Notes: generated by a model from the sequence alone, not told the origin. Counted from the first letter of the stretch, positions 1 through 9,699 are shown. The stretch: 64,000 bases of DNA from Bradyrhizobium sp. ORS 285 (GCF_900176205.1 NZ_LT859959.1:744001-808000); one strand, 5' to 3'. Program-made: numbers and translations.

Positions 1-20
1 CGCTCGTCTTGGTCAGCCAT
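1..20 (-). CDS. Possible 5' end of a gene leaving the left edge
   Basis: Read on the minus strand, an ATG whose first base pairs with position 20 opens a frame beginning M-A-D-Q-D-E and runs off the window. No convincing ribosome binding site precedes it and only six codons are visible, so this is only a possibility. Nothing can be said about function. The remaining stretch up to about position 300 shows no other gene. Confidence 0.25.
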
Positions 21-311
21 GATCTATGATAGCAAAAAAGCGGAAGGAAGTGGGAAGCCCTGCGAAAGGCGGGAGCGAATATTGCGCTTGCGAAGCTGAT
101 AAGCAAGCCGCGACCCCTGGGATCTCTGCAGCTGTCCCGTGAATTTCAGGTTGGCGCGCCCTGGAGAATCGTCCGCATCCGCTCACGCTTCGTTACGCAC
201 GGCGCTCAAATCTGCATGTGCGGTCTTTTGGCCCCATCGACAGGTCAAGCGACTTGTGTACACTCGATAGCCCTGGTCGAATCTCAGGTTCACCTACCAA
301 GGAGGTTTCGA

Positions 312-497
312 ATGGCCATTCAGGCGCATCTCGTTGAACTGGAGCGTAAGCATAAAGTTCTTGAAAACGAATTGCATGAAGCCCTCGTGCATCCATCAAC
401 GGACGATCTGCGCATAGCCGAACTGAAGCGGCGTAAACTGATGGTGAAGGATGAGATCGAGCGCTTGAGACAGGTGACCACCGAAACGCTTCACTGA
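312..497 (+). CDS. YdcH-like small protein (DUF465 family)
   Basis: A 61-residue, highly charged protein, probably a short helical hairpin or coiled coil. The order of charged and leucine residues (H-L-V-E-L-E-R-K-H early, A-E-L-K-R-R-K-L centrally, I-E-R-L-R near the end) matches the YdcH/DUF465 family of small alphaproteobacterial proteins, whose function is not established. The ATG at 312 is preferred because AAGGAGG lies at 299-305, six bases upstream. A longer in-frame opening from 216 lacks such a site. It stands alone between non-coding flanks. Confidence 0.8.
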   Translation: MAIQAHLVELERKHKVLENELHEALVHPSTDDLRIAELKRRKLMVKDEIERLRQVTTETLH

Positions 498-670
498 CTT
501 GTGACGACGATCAACGGTAATTCCAACGGCAAGACCGTGCGTGCTGGGATGGTGATAGCGCCATCCCAGGCGCAACTTCCCAGATAGGCTGACATCGCAA
601 CCGGCTGCTGCGTCCCGCAGCCTTGAAGGATTGCCCGCGGGGCCATCCACGCTCCGATGCATACCAATTG

Positions 671-1774
671 TTAGTTCGCTGTGAGCTCACCGACATGCGT
701 GGCGATCGCCAGCGATGACGTCAGCCCCGGCGATTCAATTCCGAACAGATTGATCAATCCGGTCACGCCGTGCTCGCGCGGTCCCTGGATGACGAAGTCC
801 TGCGATGCTACCGCGGGCGGGACGATCTTCGGCCGGATGCCGGAGTAGCTCGGCATCAGCGCACCATCGGGCAGTGTCGGCCAATATCTGCGGATCGCCG
901 GATAGAAGCGTTCGGCGCGCGTGGGGTCGACCGCGTAGTCGATGGACTCGATCCACTCGACATCGGGACCGAAGCGGGCCTGGCCTGCCATGTCCAGCGT
1001 GAGGTGGACGCCGAGCCCACCGGGCTCCGGCACCGGGTAGATCAGCCGGCTGAACGGTGCCTTGGCGCTGCAGCTGAAGTAGTTACCCTTGGCGAGATAG
1101 GCGGTGGGCACCAGGTCGGGCGGCATGCCCTCGATCAGGCGGGCGACCGCCGGGGCGCTGAGACCGGCCGCATTGACGAGCAACTGACAGGACAGCGTCA
1201 TCGGCTGCTCGCCGCCGGCATCGAGCTCGATCGCGCCGCCGGTCGCCTTGGCGCGCAGCAGCGGGGTGTGGAAGGCAAAGGCGCCGCCGGCATCCTCGAT
1301 CTCACCGCGCAGCGACAGCATGAAAGCATGGCTGTCGAGGATCCCGGTCGAGGGTGACAGCAGGGCGGCCTCGCAGGCCAGCGCCGGCTCCATGGCTTTC
1401 GCCTCGGAGCCCGTGAGAAGCCGCATGCCCTCGACGCCGTTCGCCTCGGCATGGGCGCGGATGCCCTGCAGCTTCTCGGTCTCGGCCGGGCTGGTGGCGA
1501 CGATCAGCTTGCCGCAATTGCGGTAGGGAACACCGTGCTCGTCGCAATAGCGGTACAGCATGCGTTTGCCGCTGACGCAGAAGCGGGCCATCAGGCTGCC
1601 GGCCTTGTAATAGATGCCGGCATGGATCACTTCGCTGTTGCGAGATGAGGTGACGGTGCCGATGTCCTCGGCCGCTTCGAGCACGACGACCTCGCGCCCC
1701 GCTTTGGCCAGCTGGCGGGCAATGGCAAGTCCCACCACGCCCGCACCGACGACGACGCAATCAACCTTTTCCAT
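671..1774 (-). CDS. FAD-dependent oxidoreductase, L-2-hydroxyglutarate oxidase type
   Basis: A 367-residue protein of the D-amino-acid-oxidase/GlpD-like FAD fold. The N terminus carries the dinucleotide-binding motif [13 protein letters not shown] (residues about 7-19) followed by the acidic LEAAEDIG. The segment [14 protein letters not shown] and the C-terminal [14 protein letters not shown] are typical of the L-2-hydroxyglutarate dehydrogenase/oxidase (LhgO/L2HGDH) branch, which oxidises L-2-hydroxyglutarate to 2-oxoglutarate. Length fits soluble family members, somewhat shorter than E. coli LhgO. Neighbours do not form an operon with it. The family call is firm; the exact substrate is inferred from the motifs. 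Confidence 0.82.
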   Translation of the reverse strand: MEKVDCVVVGAGVVGLAIARQLAKAGREVVVLEAAEDIGTVTSSRNSEVIHAGIYYKAGSLMARFCVSGKRMLYRYCDEHGVPYRNCGKLIVATSPAETEKLQGIRAHAEANGVEGMRLLTGSEAKAMEPALACEAALLSPSTGILDSHAFMLSLRGEIEDAGGAFAFHTPLLRAKATGGAIELDAGGEQPMTLSCQLLVNAAGLSAPAVARLIEGMPPDLVPTAYLAKGNYFSCSAKAPFSRLIYPVPEPGGLGVHLTLDMAGQARFGPDVEWIESIDYAVDPTRAERFYPAIRRYWPTLPDGALMPSYSGIRPKIVPPAVASQDFVIQGPREHGVTGLINLFGIESPGLTSSLAIATHVGELTAN

Positions 1775-1986
1775 ACGCGTTCCTGAAACAATCCCGGGAG
1801 GTCACGGCTCTCTGCAATCGGCGGTGGGCGGAACCTTCATGCCAAGCACGAAGCTGCTTAGCAAACCATTCATCATAGAAGGTCATCGCCCGAATTTGCT
1901 TCGTCTTTTTCGAAGTTTGTGGAAACCGTTTACCCGATCCCAACCGGTCGGGCCAGAGAATGCCATCCGGATACCGCGGGTGATTG

Positions 1987-4686
1987 ATGGCTGGCAAGTT
2001 TTGGCAGGCGAGCGACCGAAACGCGTTTCCGGCGCGTGTCGTTGCGGCCTCAGTGGCCGCCATGATGGCCGGGACGCCGGCGTGCGCCTGGGCAGCCTCC
2101 CCCGGTTTTTCGCCCTCGGGCTATCTTGGTACGGTCGAGCCGGACGTGCTCTGGAAGGTGCTGATCGGGGGCATCATCGTCTGCGCATTCCTCGCCTCGG
2201 TCGTGATCTGGATCCACCAGGCCTTGCGGCGCGCCAAGCGTGCGCAGCTGCGCCGGAACGCCTTCATCAGCTCCGCCCTCAACAATCTCAGCCAGGGCCT
2301 GATGCTCACCGACGCCGCCAACCGCGTCGTGTTCTACAACCATCGCTTCCTCGAGATCTACGGCATGAGCCGGGCCGACATTCCGCCCGGCTGCACCGGC
2401 CGCGAACTGCTCGAGCTGCGGCGCCAGCGTGGCCTGCTGCCGACGTCGGTGGAGGACTATGCGCGCCAGGCGCGCGAGCCCGAGGGCTGCCTGACCGAGC
2501 TGCCCGGCGGACGGACGGTGCGCGCGAAGATATTCCGTCTTCCGAACGGCGGATCGATCGGCATCCATGAGGACTGCACGGTGCAGCGGAAGCTCGAGGA
2601 CGAGCTGGCCTCGACCAAGCAGTTCCTGGAATCGGTGCTGAACCACGTTCCGGTCTGCGTCGCCGCCAAGACCGTCGAGGACGGCCGCTACGTGTTCGCC
2701 AATCGCGCCTTCGAGGAGTTCTCACGCATTCCGCGCGAGCGCATCGTCGGCAACCTCGCGCGTGATCTGTTCTCCGCCGAGACGGCCGCCAACATCGAAG
2801 CCGCCGATCGGGCGGCAACGCTGGCCCCCGGCACCTCTCATCGCAGCGAGCTGGTCATCCAGCGCGGCCGCAAGCAGCGTATCCTGGATTCCAACCGCGT
2901 CGTGGTGTGCAACGACAGCGGCAAGCCGCAATTCCTGATCTCGGTGTTCGACGATGCCACCGAGCGCCGCTCGCTGGGGCTCGAGCTGGAGAATACCAAG
3001 AAGTTCCTCGAGCTGATCGTCGACAACATCCCGGTGTCGCTGATCGTCGAGAGCGTCAATGACGGCCGCTATCTGCTCGCCAACCGCAGCGCCGAAATCA
3101 TCCTCAACCGCAAGCGCGAGGAGGCCACCGGCCTGACCGCGGCGGACATCTTCAATCCGCGCGAGGCCCGGCTGATCATCGCGCGCGACGAGGCCGCGAT
3201 CAAGAAGCGCAGCCTGATGACCGAGGAGCATCCGATCTCGACCAAGGACGGCCTGCGCCTGTTCCTGACTCGGCGGGTGACGGTGCTCGGCGATAGCGGC
3301 GAGCCGCAATATCTGATCAAGACCTATGAGGATGTGACCGACCGGCGCCAGACCGAATCGCGGATGGCGCACATGGCCTATCATGACGGCCTGACTGACC
3401 TGCCGAATCGTGCCGCCTTCCTGCAGGCGCTGAGCCAGATGATCGAGGCGTGCCGGGATTCCGACGAGGAATTCGCCGTCCTGAACGTCGACCTCAAGGC
3501 GCTGAAGGATGTCAACGACGTCTTCGGCCATGCCGTCGGCGACAAGCTGCTGATCGAGGTCGCCCGCCGTGTTCACGCCGTCGCTCGCGGCGGCGTCGTC
3601 GCGCGCCTGTCCGGCGACGAGTTCGGTCTTATCATCGATGGCAAGCAGCCGGAGGCGGGCAGGGCGCTCGCCGAACAGCTGGCCGCGGCCATTGCCGTCG
3701 AATTCCAGATCGACGGCAAGTCGATCCGCACCGCGCTCACCACCGGCATCTCGGTATTCCCGCACAATGGCTCCGATCCGGCATCGCTGCTCGCCAATGC
3801 CGGTGCCGCGCTGTTTCGCGCCAAGGCCAAGGCCCGCGGCAGCATCACCTTCTACGAGCCGGAGATGGACCAGCAGATCCGCGACCGCCGCGTTCTGCAC
3901 CAGGAGCTCTCGGTCGCGATCAAGAATGGCGAGCTGTCGCTGTACTTCCAGCCGCAGGCGAGTTCGGGCCGTACCGTCGATTCCAGCGAGATCATCGGCT
4001 TCGAGGCGCTGGCGCGCTGGCAGCATCCGGTCCGCGGCTTCGTGCCGCCGAGCGACTTCATTCCGCTCGCCGAGGAGAGCGGCCTGATCGTCGAGATGGG
4101 CGAGTGGATCCTGCGCGAGGCCTGCCGCGAGGCAGCGTCGTGGCCGAAGCCGCTACAGGTCGCCGTCAATCTGTCGCCGGCGCAGTTCGTCCATGGTGAT
4201 CTCGTTGCACTGGTGCATTCGATTCTGCTGGAGACCGGGCTCTCGCCCGGCCGGCTCGAGCTCGAGATCACCGAGGGCGTGCTGATCGAGGATTTCGATC
4301 GCGGCGTCTCGCTGCTGCGGCGGCTGAAGGCACTCGGTGTCCGCGTGTCGATGGACGATTTCGGCAGCGGCTACTCTTCGCTGAGCTATCTGCAGGCGTT
4401 CCCGTTCGACAAGATCAAGATCGACCGCGCCTTCGTCATGAATCTCGGCCGCAACCCGCAGTCGGCGGCGATCATTCGTGCGGTGATCGGACTTGGCCAC
4501 GGCATGAACATGTCGATTGTCGCCGAAGGCGTCGAGACGCCGGAGCAGCTCGGCTTCCTCGCCGAACAGGGCTGCGACTCGGTTCAGGGCTATCTCCTCG
4601 GTAAGCCCCTGCCGATCGACAAATATGACGGCGTCGTCGGTCGTGCACATGACGATCTCGTCGCGACCGCGCGCAAGACCGGCTGA
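1987..4686 (+). CDS. Membrane PAS-GGDEF-EAL cyclic-di-GMP signalling protein
   Basis: An 899-residue protein with an N-terminal leader, one transmembrane helix near residues 50-72, three PAS domains (about 95-215, 218-335 and 335-455), a GGDEF domain and an EAL domain. PAS 2 and 3 start alike (TKQFLESVLNHVPV and TKKFLELIVDNIPV), suggesting duplication. The GGDEF signature is SGDEF near residue 541, a variant found in active cyclases. The RxxD inhibitory site is missing (RGGV in its place). The EAL domain looks complete (FEALARW near 672, ELEITEG, MDDFGSGYSSL, AEGVET), so c-di-GMP hydrolysis is likely and synthesis is possible. ATG 1987 follows an in-frame TTG at 1984. Confidence 0.9.
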   Translation: MAGKFWQASDRNAFPARVVAASVAAMMAGTPACAWAASPGFSPSGYLGTVEPDVLWKVLIGGIIVCAFLASVVIWIHQALRRAKRAQLRRNAFISSALNNLSQGLMLTDAANRVVFYNHRFLEIYGMSRADIPPGCTGRELLELRRQRGLLPTSVEDYARQAREPEGCLTELPGGRTVRAKIFRLPNGGSIGIHEDCTVQRKLEDELASTKQFLESVLNHVPVCVAAKTVEDGRYVFANRAFEEFSRIPRERIVGNLARDLFSAETAANIEAADRAATLAPGTSHRSELVIQRGRKQRILDSNRVVVCNDSGKPQFLISVFDDATERRSLGLELENTKKFLELIVDNIPVSLIVESVNDGRYLLANRSAEIILNRKREEATGLTAADIFNPREARLIIARDEAAIKKRSLMTEEHPISTKDGLRLFLTRRVTVLGDSGEPQYLIKTYEDVTDRRQTESRMAHMAYHDGLTDLPNRAAFLQALSQMIEACRDSDEEFAVLNVDLKALKDVNDVFGHAVGDKLLIEVARRVHAVARGGVVARLSGDEFGLIIDGKQPEAGRALAEQLAAAIAVEFQIDGKSIRTALTTGISVFPHNGSDPASLLANAGAALFRAKAKARGSITFYEPEMDQQIRDRRVLHQELSVAIKNGELSLYFQPQASSGRTVDSSEIIGFEALARWQHPVRGFVPPSDFIPLAEESGLIVEMGEWILREACREAASWPKPLQVAVNLSPAQFVHGDLVALVHSILLETGLSPGRLELEITEGVLIEDFDRGVSLLRRLKALGVRVSMDDFGSGYSSLSYLQAFPFDKIKIDRAFVMNLGRNPQSAAIIRAVIGLGHGMNMSIVAEGVETPEQLGFLAEQGCDSVQGYLLGKPLPIDKYDGVVGRAHDDLVATARKTG

Positions 4687-4820
4687 CCGTAGCTTTGCGG
4701 TCAGAGGCTGCCGCGCAACAGCACGAATTTATCCGGTGACCTGTTAGCTACGCCGCTACGAGAATCAGTGACCGAGGTCTACGATCCCGCGTCCTGACGC
4801 GCGCGAAGACCTTGGGCAGC

Positions 4821-6371
4821 ATGGCGGACTACGATCTCGCAATCATCGGTGGTGGTCTGAACGGCGTCAGCCTCGCGCGGGATGCGGCGGGCCGTGGCTT
4901 GCGCGTCATTCTGATCGAGCAGGGCGATCTCGGCGGTGCCGCCTCGTCGGCGACATCCAGGTTGGTGCATGGCGATCTCGCTGCGCTGGAGCGCCGCGGA
5001 GTCCTGCGCGTGCGCCGGGCGCTCACCGAGCGCGACGTCTGGCTGACCACAGCGCCGCATCTGGTGCGCCCGGTTCGCTTCGCGATTCCCGCCCATGCCA
5101 ATGAGCGTCCGCAGTGGCAGTTGCGCGCCGGGCTCTGGCTCTACGATCACCTTGCGAAGCGCAATCGTCTGCCTGCTGCCGCGACGCTCGACGTCACGCA
5201 TCATCCAGTCGGCGACGCGCTGAAGCGTCCGTTCGGCACCGCGTTTGAATACTCCGATTGCGTCGTCGACGATTCCCGCCTGGTCGTGCTGACGGCGCTC
5301 GATGCCGCCGAGCGCGGCGCCGACATCAGGACCGGCGCCCGCTGCATCCGTGCCGACCGCGACCGCATCTGGCGTTTGGCGCTCATCGACCGCGGCCATC
5401 GCCGCATCATCACTGCGCACGCCCTGGCCAACGCGACCGGCGCCTGGAGCGTATCGACCGCAGAGACCGTGTTGCGCCAGCCGCCGCCACGCGTGGCAGC
5501 ACGGCAGCTCAGCCAGATCGTCGTGCCCAAGCTGTTCGATGTCGACGCGGTCTACGTGTTCCAGAACTCCGACGGTCGGCTGATCTTCGCTCAGCCCTAT
5601 GAGCGGGAGTTCACGCTGATCGGAACGGTGGCTCATCCATTCAGCGGCGATCCGGCGGTCGTGGCCATGCCGGCGGCGGATGTCAGCTATCTCTGCAAGG
5701 CCGCCAACCGCTATTTCCGCTCCGACATCCAGCCGGTCGATGTCGTCAGGACAATCTCCGGCGCCAACATGATGCTGCTGAAGGGCGATGACGGCCGGCA
5801 GATGGAAACGGTCGTCAGGCTTGATGCGGGCCGGGGCAGGGCGGCGCCGCTGCTCACTCTGTGTGGCGGCGACGTCACCACGGCGCGCCGCCGTGCCGAG
5901 CAGGCGGTCTCGCGGCTCGCCCGGTTCCGTCCGATGTCGCCGCGCTGGACTGCAGGCGCGCCGCTGCCCGGCGGCGACTTCGCCTGGGAGTGCTTCGAGG
6001 ACCTCGTCGATGACGCCAAGGAGCGGTGGCGCTTCCTTGGCGAAGCCGAGGCTCGCCGCCTGGTCAGCGCCTACGGCACGCGGATCGCCGATATCCTGGG
6101 CGATGCCCGGAGCCGCGCCGATCTCGGCCAGGCGTTCGGGGCACAGCTGACGGAGGCCGAGGTCCGTTATCTCATGACCAGGGAATGGGCACGGTTTGCC
6201 GATGACGTGCTCTGGCGGCGGACCAAGCTCGGGCTGACCATGTCAGCCGCCGAGCGCGACGCCCTGACGGCCTTCATGGTCACCGCCAGCGGCCGGAGCG
6301 GGTCTGTTGCACGTGAAGGGGACGGGGAAAGTCCGTCCCGTACGGTTGAGCTGCAGTCGATCGGCGGCTAG
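4821..6371 (+). CDS. glpD: Glycerol-3-phosphate dehydrogenase, aerobic type
   Basis: A 516-residue flavoprotein that would oxidise sn-glycerol-3-phosphate to dihydroxyacetone phosphate, passing electrons to quinone at the inner membrane. The FAD motif LAIIGGGLNGVSLARDAAGRG is at the N terminus. It is followed by SSATSRLVHGDLAALE, the counterpart of the family signature SSKLIHGGLRYLE, and RALTERDVWLTTAPHLV. The C-terminal cap domain is present, so the gene is full length. ATG 4821 starts directly at the FAD motif; an in-frame TTG at 4812 would add three residues. No glpK, glpF or glpR is adjacent. The next gene begins 50 bases downstream on the same strand. Confidence 0.9.
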   Translation: MADYDLAIIGGGLNGVSLARDAAGRGLRVILIEQGDLGGAASSATSRLVHGDLAALERRGVLRVRRALTERDVWLTTAPHLVRPVRFAIPAHANERPQWQLRAGLWLYDHLAKRNRLPAAATLDVTHHPVGDALKRPFGTAFEYSDCVVDDSRLVVLTALDAAERGADIRTGARCIRADRDRIWRLALIDRGHRRIITAHALANATGAWSVSTAETVLRQPPPRVAARQLSQIVVPKLFDVDAVYVFQNSDGRLIFAQPYEREFTLIGTVAHPFSGDPAVVAMPAADVSYLCKAANRYFRSDIQPVDVVRTISGANMMLLKGDDGRQMETVVRLDAGRGRAAPLLTLCGGDVTTARRRAEQAVSRLARFRPMSPRWTAGAPLPGGDFAWECFEDLVDDAKERWRFLGEAEARRLVSAYGTRIADILGDARSRADLGQAFGAQLTEAEVRYLMTREWARFADDVLWRRTKLGLTMSAAERDALTAFMVTASGRSGSVAREGDGESPSRTVELQSIGG

Positions 6372-6421
6372 CTTGCGCTCCGCCGCGCCGTTGTGAGCCG
6401 GCAGGGTGACTAGACCTGATC

Positions 6422-7594
6422 ATGGCTGACGACATCGCGACTTCAGAGCCTGCCGCCGAGCCGGCGCCATCGCCTCTGCCGGACCCGCGCCCCGATCCTC
6501 AGCCGCCGATCCTGCGGATCGAGAATGTCGTGAAGACCTTCGGCAGCTTCCGCGCCGTCGACGGCGTCTCGCTCGACATCCGCGCCGGCGAGTTCTTCGC
6601 GCTGCTCGGTCCGAGCGGCTGCGGCAAGACCACGCTGTTGCGCATGCTGGCCGGCTTCGAAGCCCCGGACGAGGGCCGCATCCTGCTGTCGGGCGAGGAC
6701 ATCGGCGAGGTGTTGCCGCACGAGCGGCCCGTCAACATGATGTTCCAGAACTACGCGCTGTTCCCGCATCTCAACGTGCGCGACAACATCGCCTTCGGCC
6801 TGAAGCGCGCCGGCATGCCGCGCGCCGAGATCGCCACGCGCGTGGCCGAGATGGTGGCGTTGGTCCGGCTCGAAGGGCTGGAGAAGCGCAAGCCCGATCA
6901 GCTCTCCGGCGGCCAAAGGCAGCGCGTGGCGCTGGCGCGCTCGCTGGCACGGCGCCCGCAGGTGCTGCTGCTCGACGAGCCGATGGCCGCACTCGACAAG
7001 AAGCTGCGCGAGAGCACGCAGCTCGAGCTGATGGAGTTGCAGCGCCGGCTCGGCATGACCTTCATCATCGTCACCCACGACCAGGAAGAGGCGATGACCG
7101 TGGCGACACGGATCGGGGTGATGAACGCCGGCAAGCTTGAACAGGTGGCCGTGCCGCGCCGTCTGTACGAGGAGCCGGCCTCGCGCTGGGTGGCGGAGTT
7201 CGTCGGCGACATCAATCTGTTCGAGGGCGAGGTGACCACGCGGGAGCCAATGCGGCTCCGGGTCGCGACCTCCACGGCGGGCGAACTGGTCGCGGCGCAG
7301 CCCGTTGTCCCGGTCAGCGAGGTCAAGGTCGCGGTCGCGATCCGGCCTGAGAAGATCCGGCTCGCGCTCCGTCGACCCGCCGGCGATGCCGCGGGAATCA
7401 ATTGTGTCGAGGGCGCCATCAGCGATGCCAGCTATCTCGGCGGCAAGACGGTGTACAAGATCAAGCTCGATGGCGGCGCGGTGCTGCACGCCGCGCAGGC
7501 CAACACGGCGCGGCTCGATGCCGACGGCTACGGGCTGAACCAGCGCGTCGTCGCCTGGTTCACGCCCGATGATTGCGTGGTGCTGGAGCGATGA
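6422..7594 (+). CDS. Polyamine-type ABC transporter ATPase (PotA/PotG family)
   Basis: A 390-residue ABC ATPase powering import through the two permeases encoded next. Walker A GPSGCGKTT is near residue 64, the signature LSGGQRQRV near 161, Walker B LLLDEPMAAL near 182 and the switch histidine in IVTHDQEEAM near 218. The C-terminal third, with FVGDINLFEGEV and a TOBE-like region, is characteristic of PotA/PotG and related spermidine, putrescine or opine importers. The first 30 residues are Ala/Pro-rich and probably disordered. Its TGA overlaps the ATG of the next gene (ATGA at 7591-7594), indicating translational coupling. The substrate cannot be fixed because no binding protein is linked. 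Confidence 0.88.
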   Translation: MADDIATSEPAAEPAPSPLPDPRPDPQPPILRIENVVKTFGSFRAVDGVSLDIRAGEFFALLGPSGCGKTTLLRMLAGFEAPDEGRILLSGEDIGEVLPHERPVNMMFQNYALFPHLNVRDNIAFGLKRAGMPRAEIATRVAEMVALVRLEGLEKRKPDQLSGGQRQRVALARSLARRPQVLLLDEPMAALDKKLRESTQLELMELQRRLGMTFIIVTHDQEEAMTVATRIGVMNAGKLEQVAVPRRLYEEPASRWVAEFVGDINLFEGEVTTREPMRLRVATSTAGELVAAQPVVPVSEVKVAVAIRPEKIRLALRRPAGDAAGINCVEGAISDASYLGGKTVYKIKLDGGAVLHAAQANTARLDADGYGLNQRVVAWFTPDDCVVLER

Positions 7595-8505
7595 GCGCAC
7601 GCCGCATCTTCTCGCGTCCGGCGCGCTTTGCCGCGATCGCGCCCTATGTCTGGATGGTGCTGTTCTTCCTGGTGCCGTTCGCCTTCGTCCTCAAGATCAG
7701 CCTGTCGCAGACCGCGATCGCGCAGCCCCCCTATACGCCGGCGTTCTCGCTGGCCGAGGGACTCTCCTCGCTCCGTGAGGCCTTCGCGGCGATATCGCTG
7801 GACAATTTCCGCCTGCTGCTCTCGGACGATCTGTATCTCGCATCCTATCTGCGCAGCGTCGTCGTCGCGCTGACGTCGACGGCGATCCTGCTGCTGATCG
7901 GCTATCCCATTGCCTATGGCATGGCGCGGCTGCCGCGGCGCTGGCAGGGCATCGCGATGATGCTGGTCATCATCCCGTTTTGGACCTCGTTCCTGATCCG
8001 CATCTATGCCTGGGTCAACATCCTCCAGCATGACGGCCTGTTGAACCAGATCCTGCTCGGGCTGCACATTGTGTCCGCGCCTGTCGTGTGGCTGTCGACC
8101 GACGCCGCTATGTATGTCGGCATCGTCTATTCCTATCTGCCGTTCATGATCCTGCCGCTGTTCGCGACGCTCACCAAGCTGGAGCCGGCGCTGGAAGAAG
8201 CGGCCGCCGATCTCGGTGCGACGCCGCGCGAGACGTTCTGGCTGGTCACGTTCCCGATGTCTTTGCCCGGCGTTGGCGCCGGCGCGCTGTTGTGCTTCAT
8301 CCCGATCGTCGGCGAGTTCGTCATTCCCGACCTGCTCGCCGGCTCGAGGTCGCTGATGATCGGCCAGACGCTGTGGCTGGAGTTCTTCACCAACAAGGAC
8401 TGGCCGGTCGCCTCCAGCATCGCCGTGGTGCTGCTGGCCGTGCTGCTGTTGCCGCTGCTGCTCTACGACCGCCTGCAACGCCGGCAGTTGGAGGAGAGCC
8501 GGTGA
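7591..8505 (+). CDS. Polyamine-type ABC permease, PotB/PotH family
   Basis: A 304-residue inner-membrane permease with about six transmembrane helices and the EAA-type loop EEAAADLGATPRETFWLVTFPMSLPG, where it contacts the ATPase. PIVGEFVIPDLLAG near residue 240 is typical of PotB/PotH. The ATG at 7591 overlaps the stop of the ATPase gene. Its own stop (8503-8505) shares the A of an ATG at 8505, the usual coupling point for the partner permease. That downstream frame has been disrupted by a palindromic repeat, and the partner now starts at 8788. Confidence 0.88.
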   Translation: MSARRIFSRPARFAAIAPYVWMVLFFLVPFAFVLKISLSQTAIAQPPYTPAFSLAEGLSSLREAFAAISLDNFRLLLSDDLYLASYLRSVVVALTSTAILLLIGYPIAYGMARLPRRWQGIAMMLVIIPFWTSFLIRIYAWVNILQHDGLLNQILLGLHIVSAPVVWLSTDAAMYVGIVYSYLPFMILPLFATLTKLEPALEEAAADLGATPRETFWLVTFPMSLPGVGAGALLCFIPIVGEFVIPDLLAGSRSLMIGQTLWLEFFTNKDWPVASSIAVVLLAVLLLPLLLYDRLQRRQLEESR

Positions 8506-8795
8506 TGGCAAGCTCGCTCTTGACGCTTGCTCCGCTGCCCACCCTCCCCTGGAGGGGGAGGGTCGCCTCACATGCAGCGAAGCGGAATGTGAGGCGGGGT
8601 GGGGTGATCTCTCCGCTGGCACAAGCGGTAGCGGATAGATCACCCCACCCCGCTCGCCCGCTTCGCGTGCGATCGACCCTCCCCCTCCAGGGGAGGGTGG
8701 TCGACCGTCGAGGCTGTTCTGTGTTCGGGCCGACTCAGAGCACTGCAGGAGAGTTCGCACTGGCAACTGCGCAGGAGAACGCTGCGCATGCCTAA
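8505..8795 (+). other. Vestigial coupled start reading through a repeat insertion
   Basis: An ATG at 8505 overlaps the potH-type stop codon as TGATG, the normal coupling arrangement. The frame reads M-A-S-S-L-L and then enters the palindromic repeat at 8539-8701, giving low-complexity Arg/Pro/Gly sequence. It ends at 8795, after the true start of the next permease. I read this as the original coupled start of the second permease gene, displaced when the repeat inserted. It is probably not a functional protein. Confidence 0.5.
8539..8701. repeat. Palindromic interspersed repeat inside the polyamine-type operon
   Basis: Two perfect 27-base inverted arms lie at 8539-8565 and 8675-8701 (arm core CCCTCCCCTGGAGGGGGAGG). 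Nested inside is a second inverted pair, GCGGGGTGGGGTGATCT against its complement. The element is about 163 bases, has no coding capacity and resembles the short palindromic repeats scattered through Bradyrhizobium genomes. It separates two permease genes that are normally coupled. Confidence 0.85.
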
Positions 8796-9600
8796 GCCCT
8801 CCCGCCTGTCGCGCTTCAACATCGCCTCGCTCTCGCTCGGGCTCGCCTTCCTGTATCTGCCGATCCTGATCCTGGTGATCTACTCGTTCAACGCCTCGCG
8901 GCTGGTGACGGTGTGGGGCGGCTGGTCGCTGCGCTGGTATCACGAGTTCTTCAACGACCGCGCCATGATCGATGCGGCCTGGATGAGCCTCCGGGTCGGC
9001 GCGACGTCGGCGACCGTGGCGACCGTGCTCGGCACGCTCGCCGCCGTGGCGCTGTCGCGTGGCCAGGGCTTTCGCGGCCGAATGCTGTTCTCGGGCATGC
9101 TGTATGCGCCGTTGGTCATGCCCGAGGTGATCACCGGCCTGTCGCTGCTCTTGCTGTTCGTCGCACTCGACGCCGAGCGCGGCTTCTGGACGGTGACGAT
9201 CGCGCATACCACGCTGACGATGTGCTTCGTCGCCGTCGTCGTGCAGTCGCGCCTCGTCTCGCTCGACCGCAGCCTGGAAGAAGCGGCCATGGATCTCGGC
9301 TGCGATCCGTTCCGCGCCTTCGCCATGGTGACCTTGCCGCTGATTGCACCGGCGGTGGTCGCCGGCTGGATGCTGGCGTTCACGCTGTCGCTCGACGATC
9401 TCGTGATCGCGAGCTTCACCACTGGCCCGGGCTCCGCGACCTTGCCGATCCGGATCTATTCGGAGGTGCGGCTCGGGGTGAAGCCGGAGATCAACGCGAT
9501 CTGTACGCTGGTGATCGGGCTGATCGCGGTAGTCATCGTGATCGCGTCGCTGGCCTCGAAATTGTCGAGCGACCGCGGCGAAAGCGCCGCGCCGCTCTAA
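8788..9600 (+). CDS. Polyamine-type ABC permease, PotC/PotI family
   Basis: A 270-residue permease with about six membrane helices, partner of the PotH-type protein upstream. The coupling loop EEAAMDLGCDPFRAFAMVTLPL and the following LSLDDLVIASFTTGPG are hallmarks of PotC/PotI. The ATG at 8788 is chosen because AGGAG lies at 8773-8777 and the hydrophobic first helix follows at once. The gene is 283 bases from its upstream partner because of the palindromic repeat. No substrate-binding protein gene follows; a repeat marks the end of the operon. Confidence 0.88.
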   Translation: MPKPSRLSRFNIASLSLGLAFLYLPILILVIYSFNASRLVTVWGGWSLRWYHEFFNDRAMIDAAWMSLRVGATSATVATVLGTLAAVALSRGQGFRGRMLFSGMLYAPLVMPEVITGLSLLLLFVALDAERGFWTVTIAHTTLTMCFVAVVVQSRLVSLDRSLEEAAMDLGCDPFRAFAMVTLPLIAPAVVAGWMLAFTLSLDDLVIASFTTGPGSATLPIRIYSEVRLGVKPEINAICTLVIGLIAVVIVIASLASKLSSDRGESAAPL

Positions 9601-9604
9601 CACT

Positions 9605-9679
9605 CGTCATTGCGAGCGAAGCGAAGCAATCCAGAGTCCTTGCGCGGCCCTGGATTGTTTCGCTTCGCTCGCAATGACG
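9605..9679. repeat. Palindromic repeat after the polyamine-type operon
   Basis: Two 30-base arms at 9605-9634 and 9650-9679 are inverted copies with one mismatch. Each arm contains CATTGCGAGCGAAGCGAAGC or its complement. The element sits just past the permease stop codon and before a convergent gene end. It may act as a bidirectional stop or RNA-stabilising hairpin. Confidence 0.85.
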
Positions 9680-9699
9680 GAGGTGTTGAGGCGGCGTCC

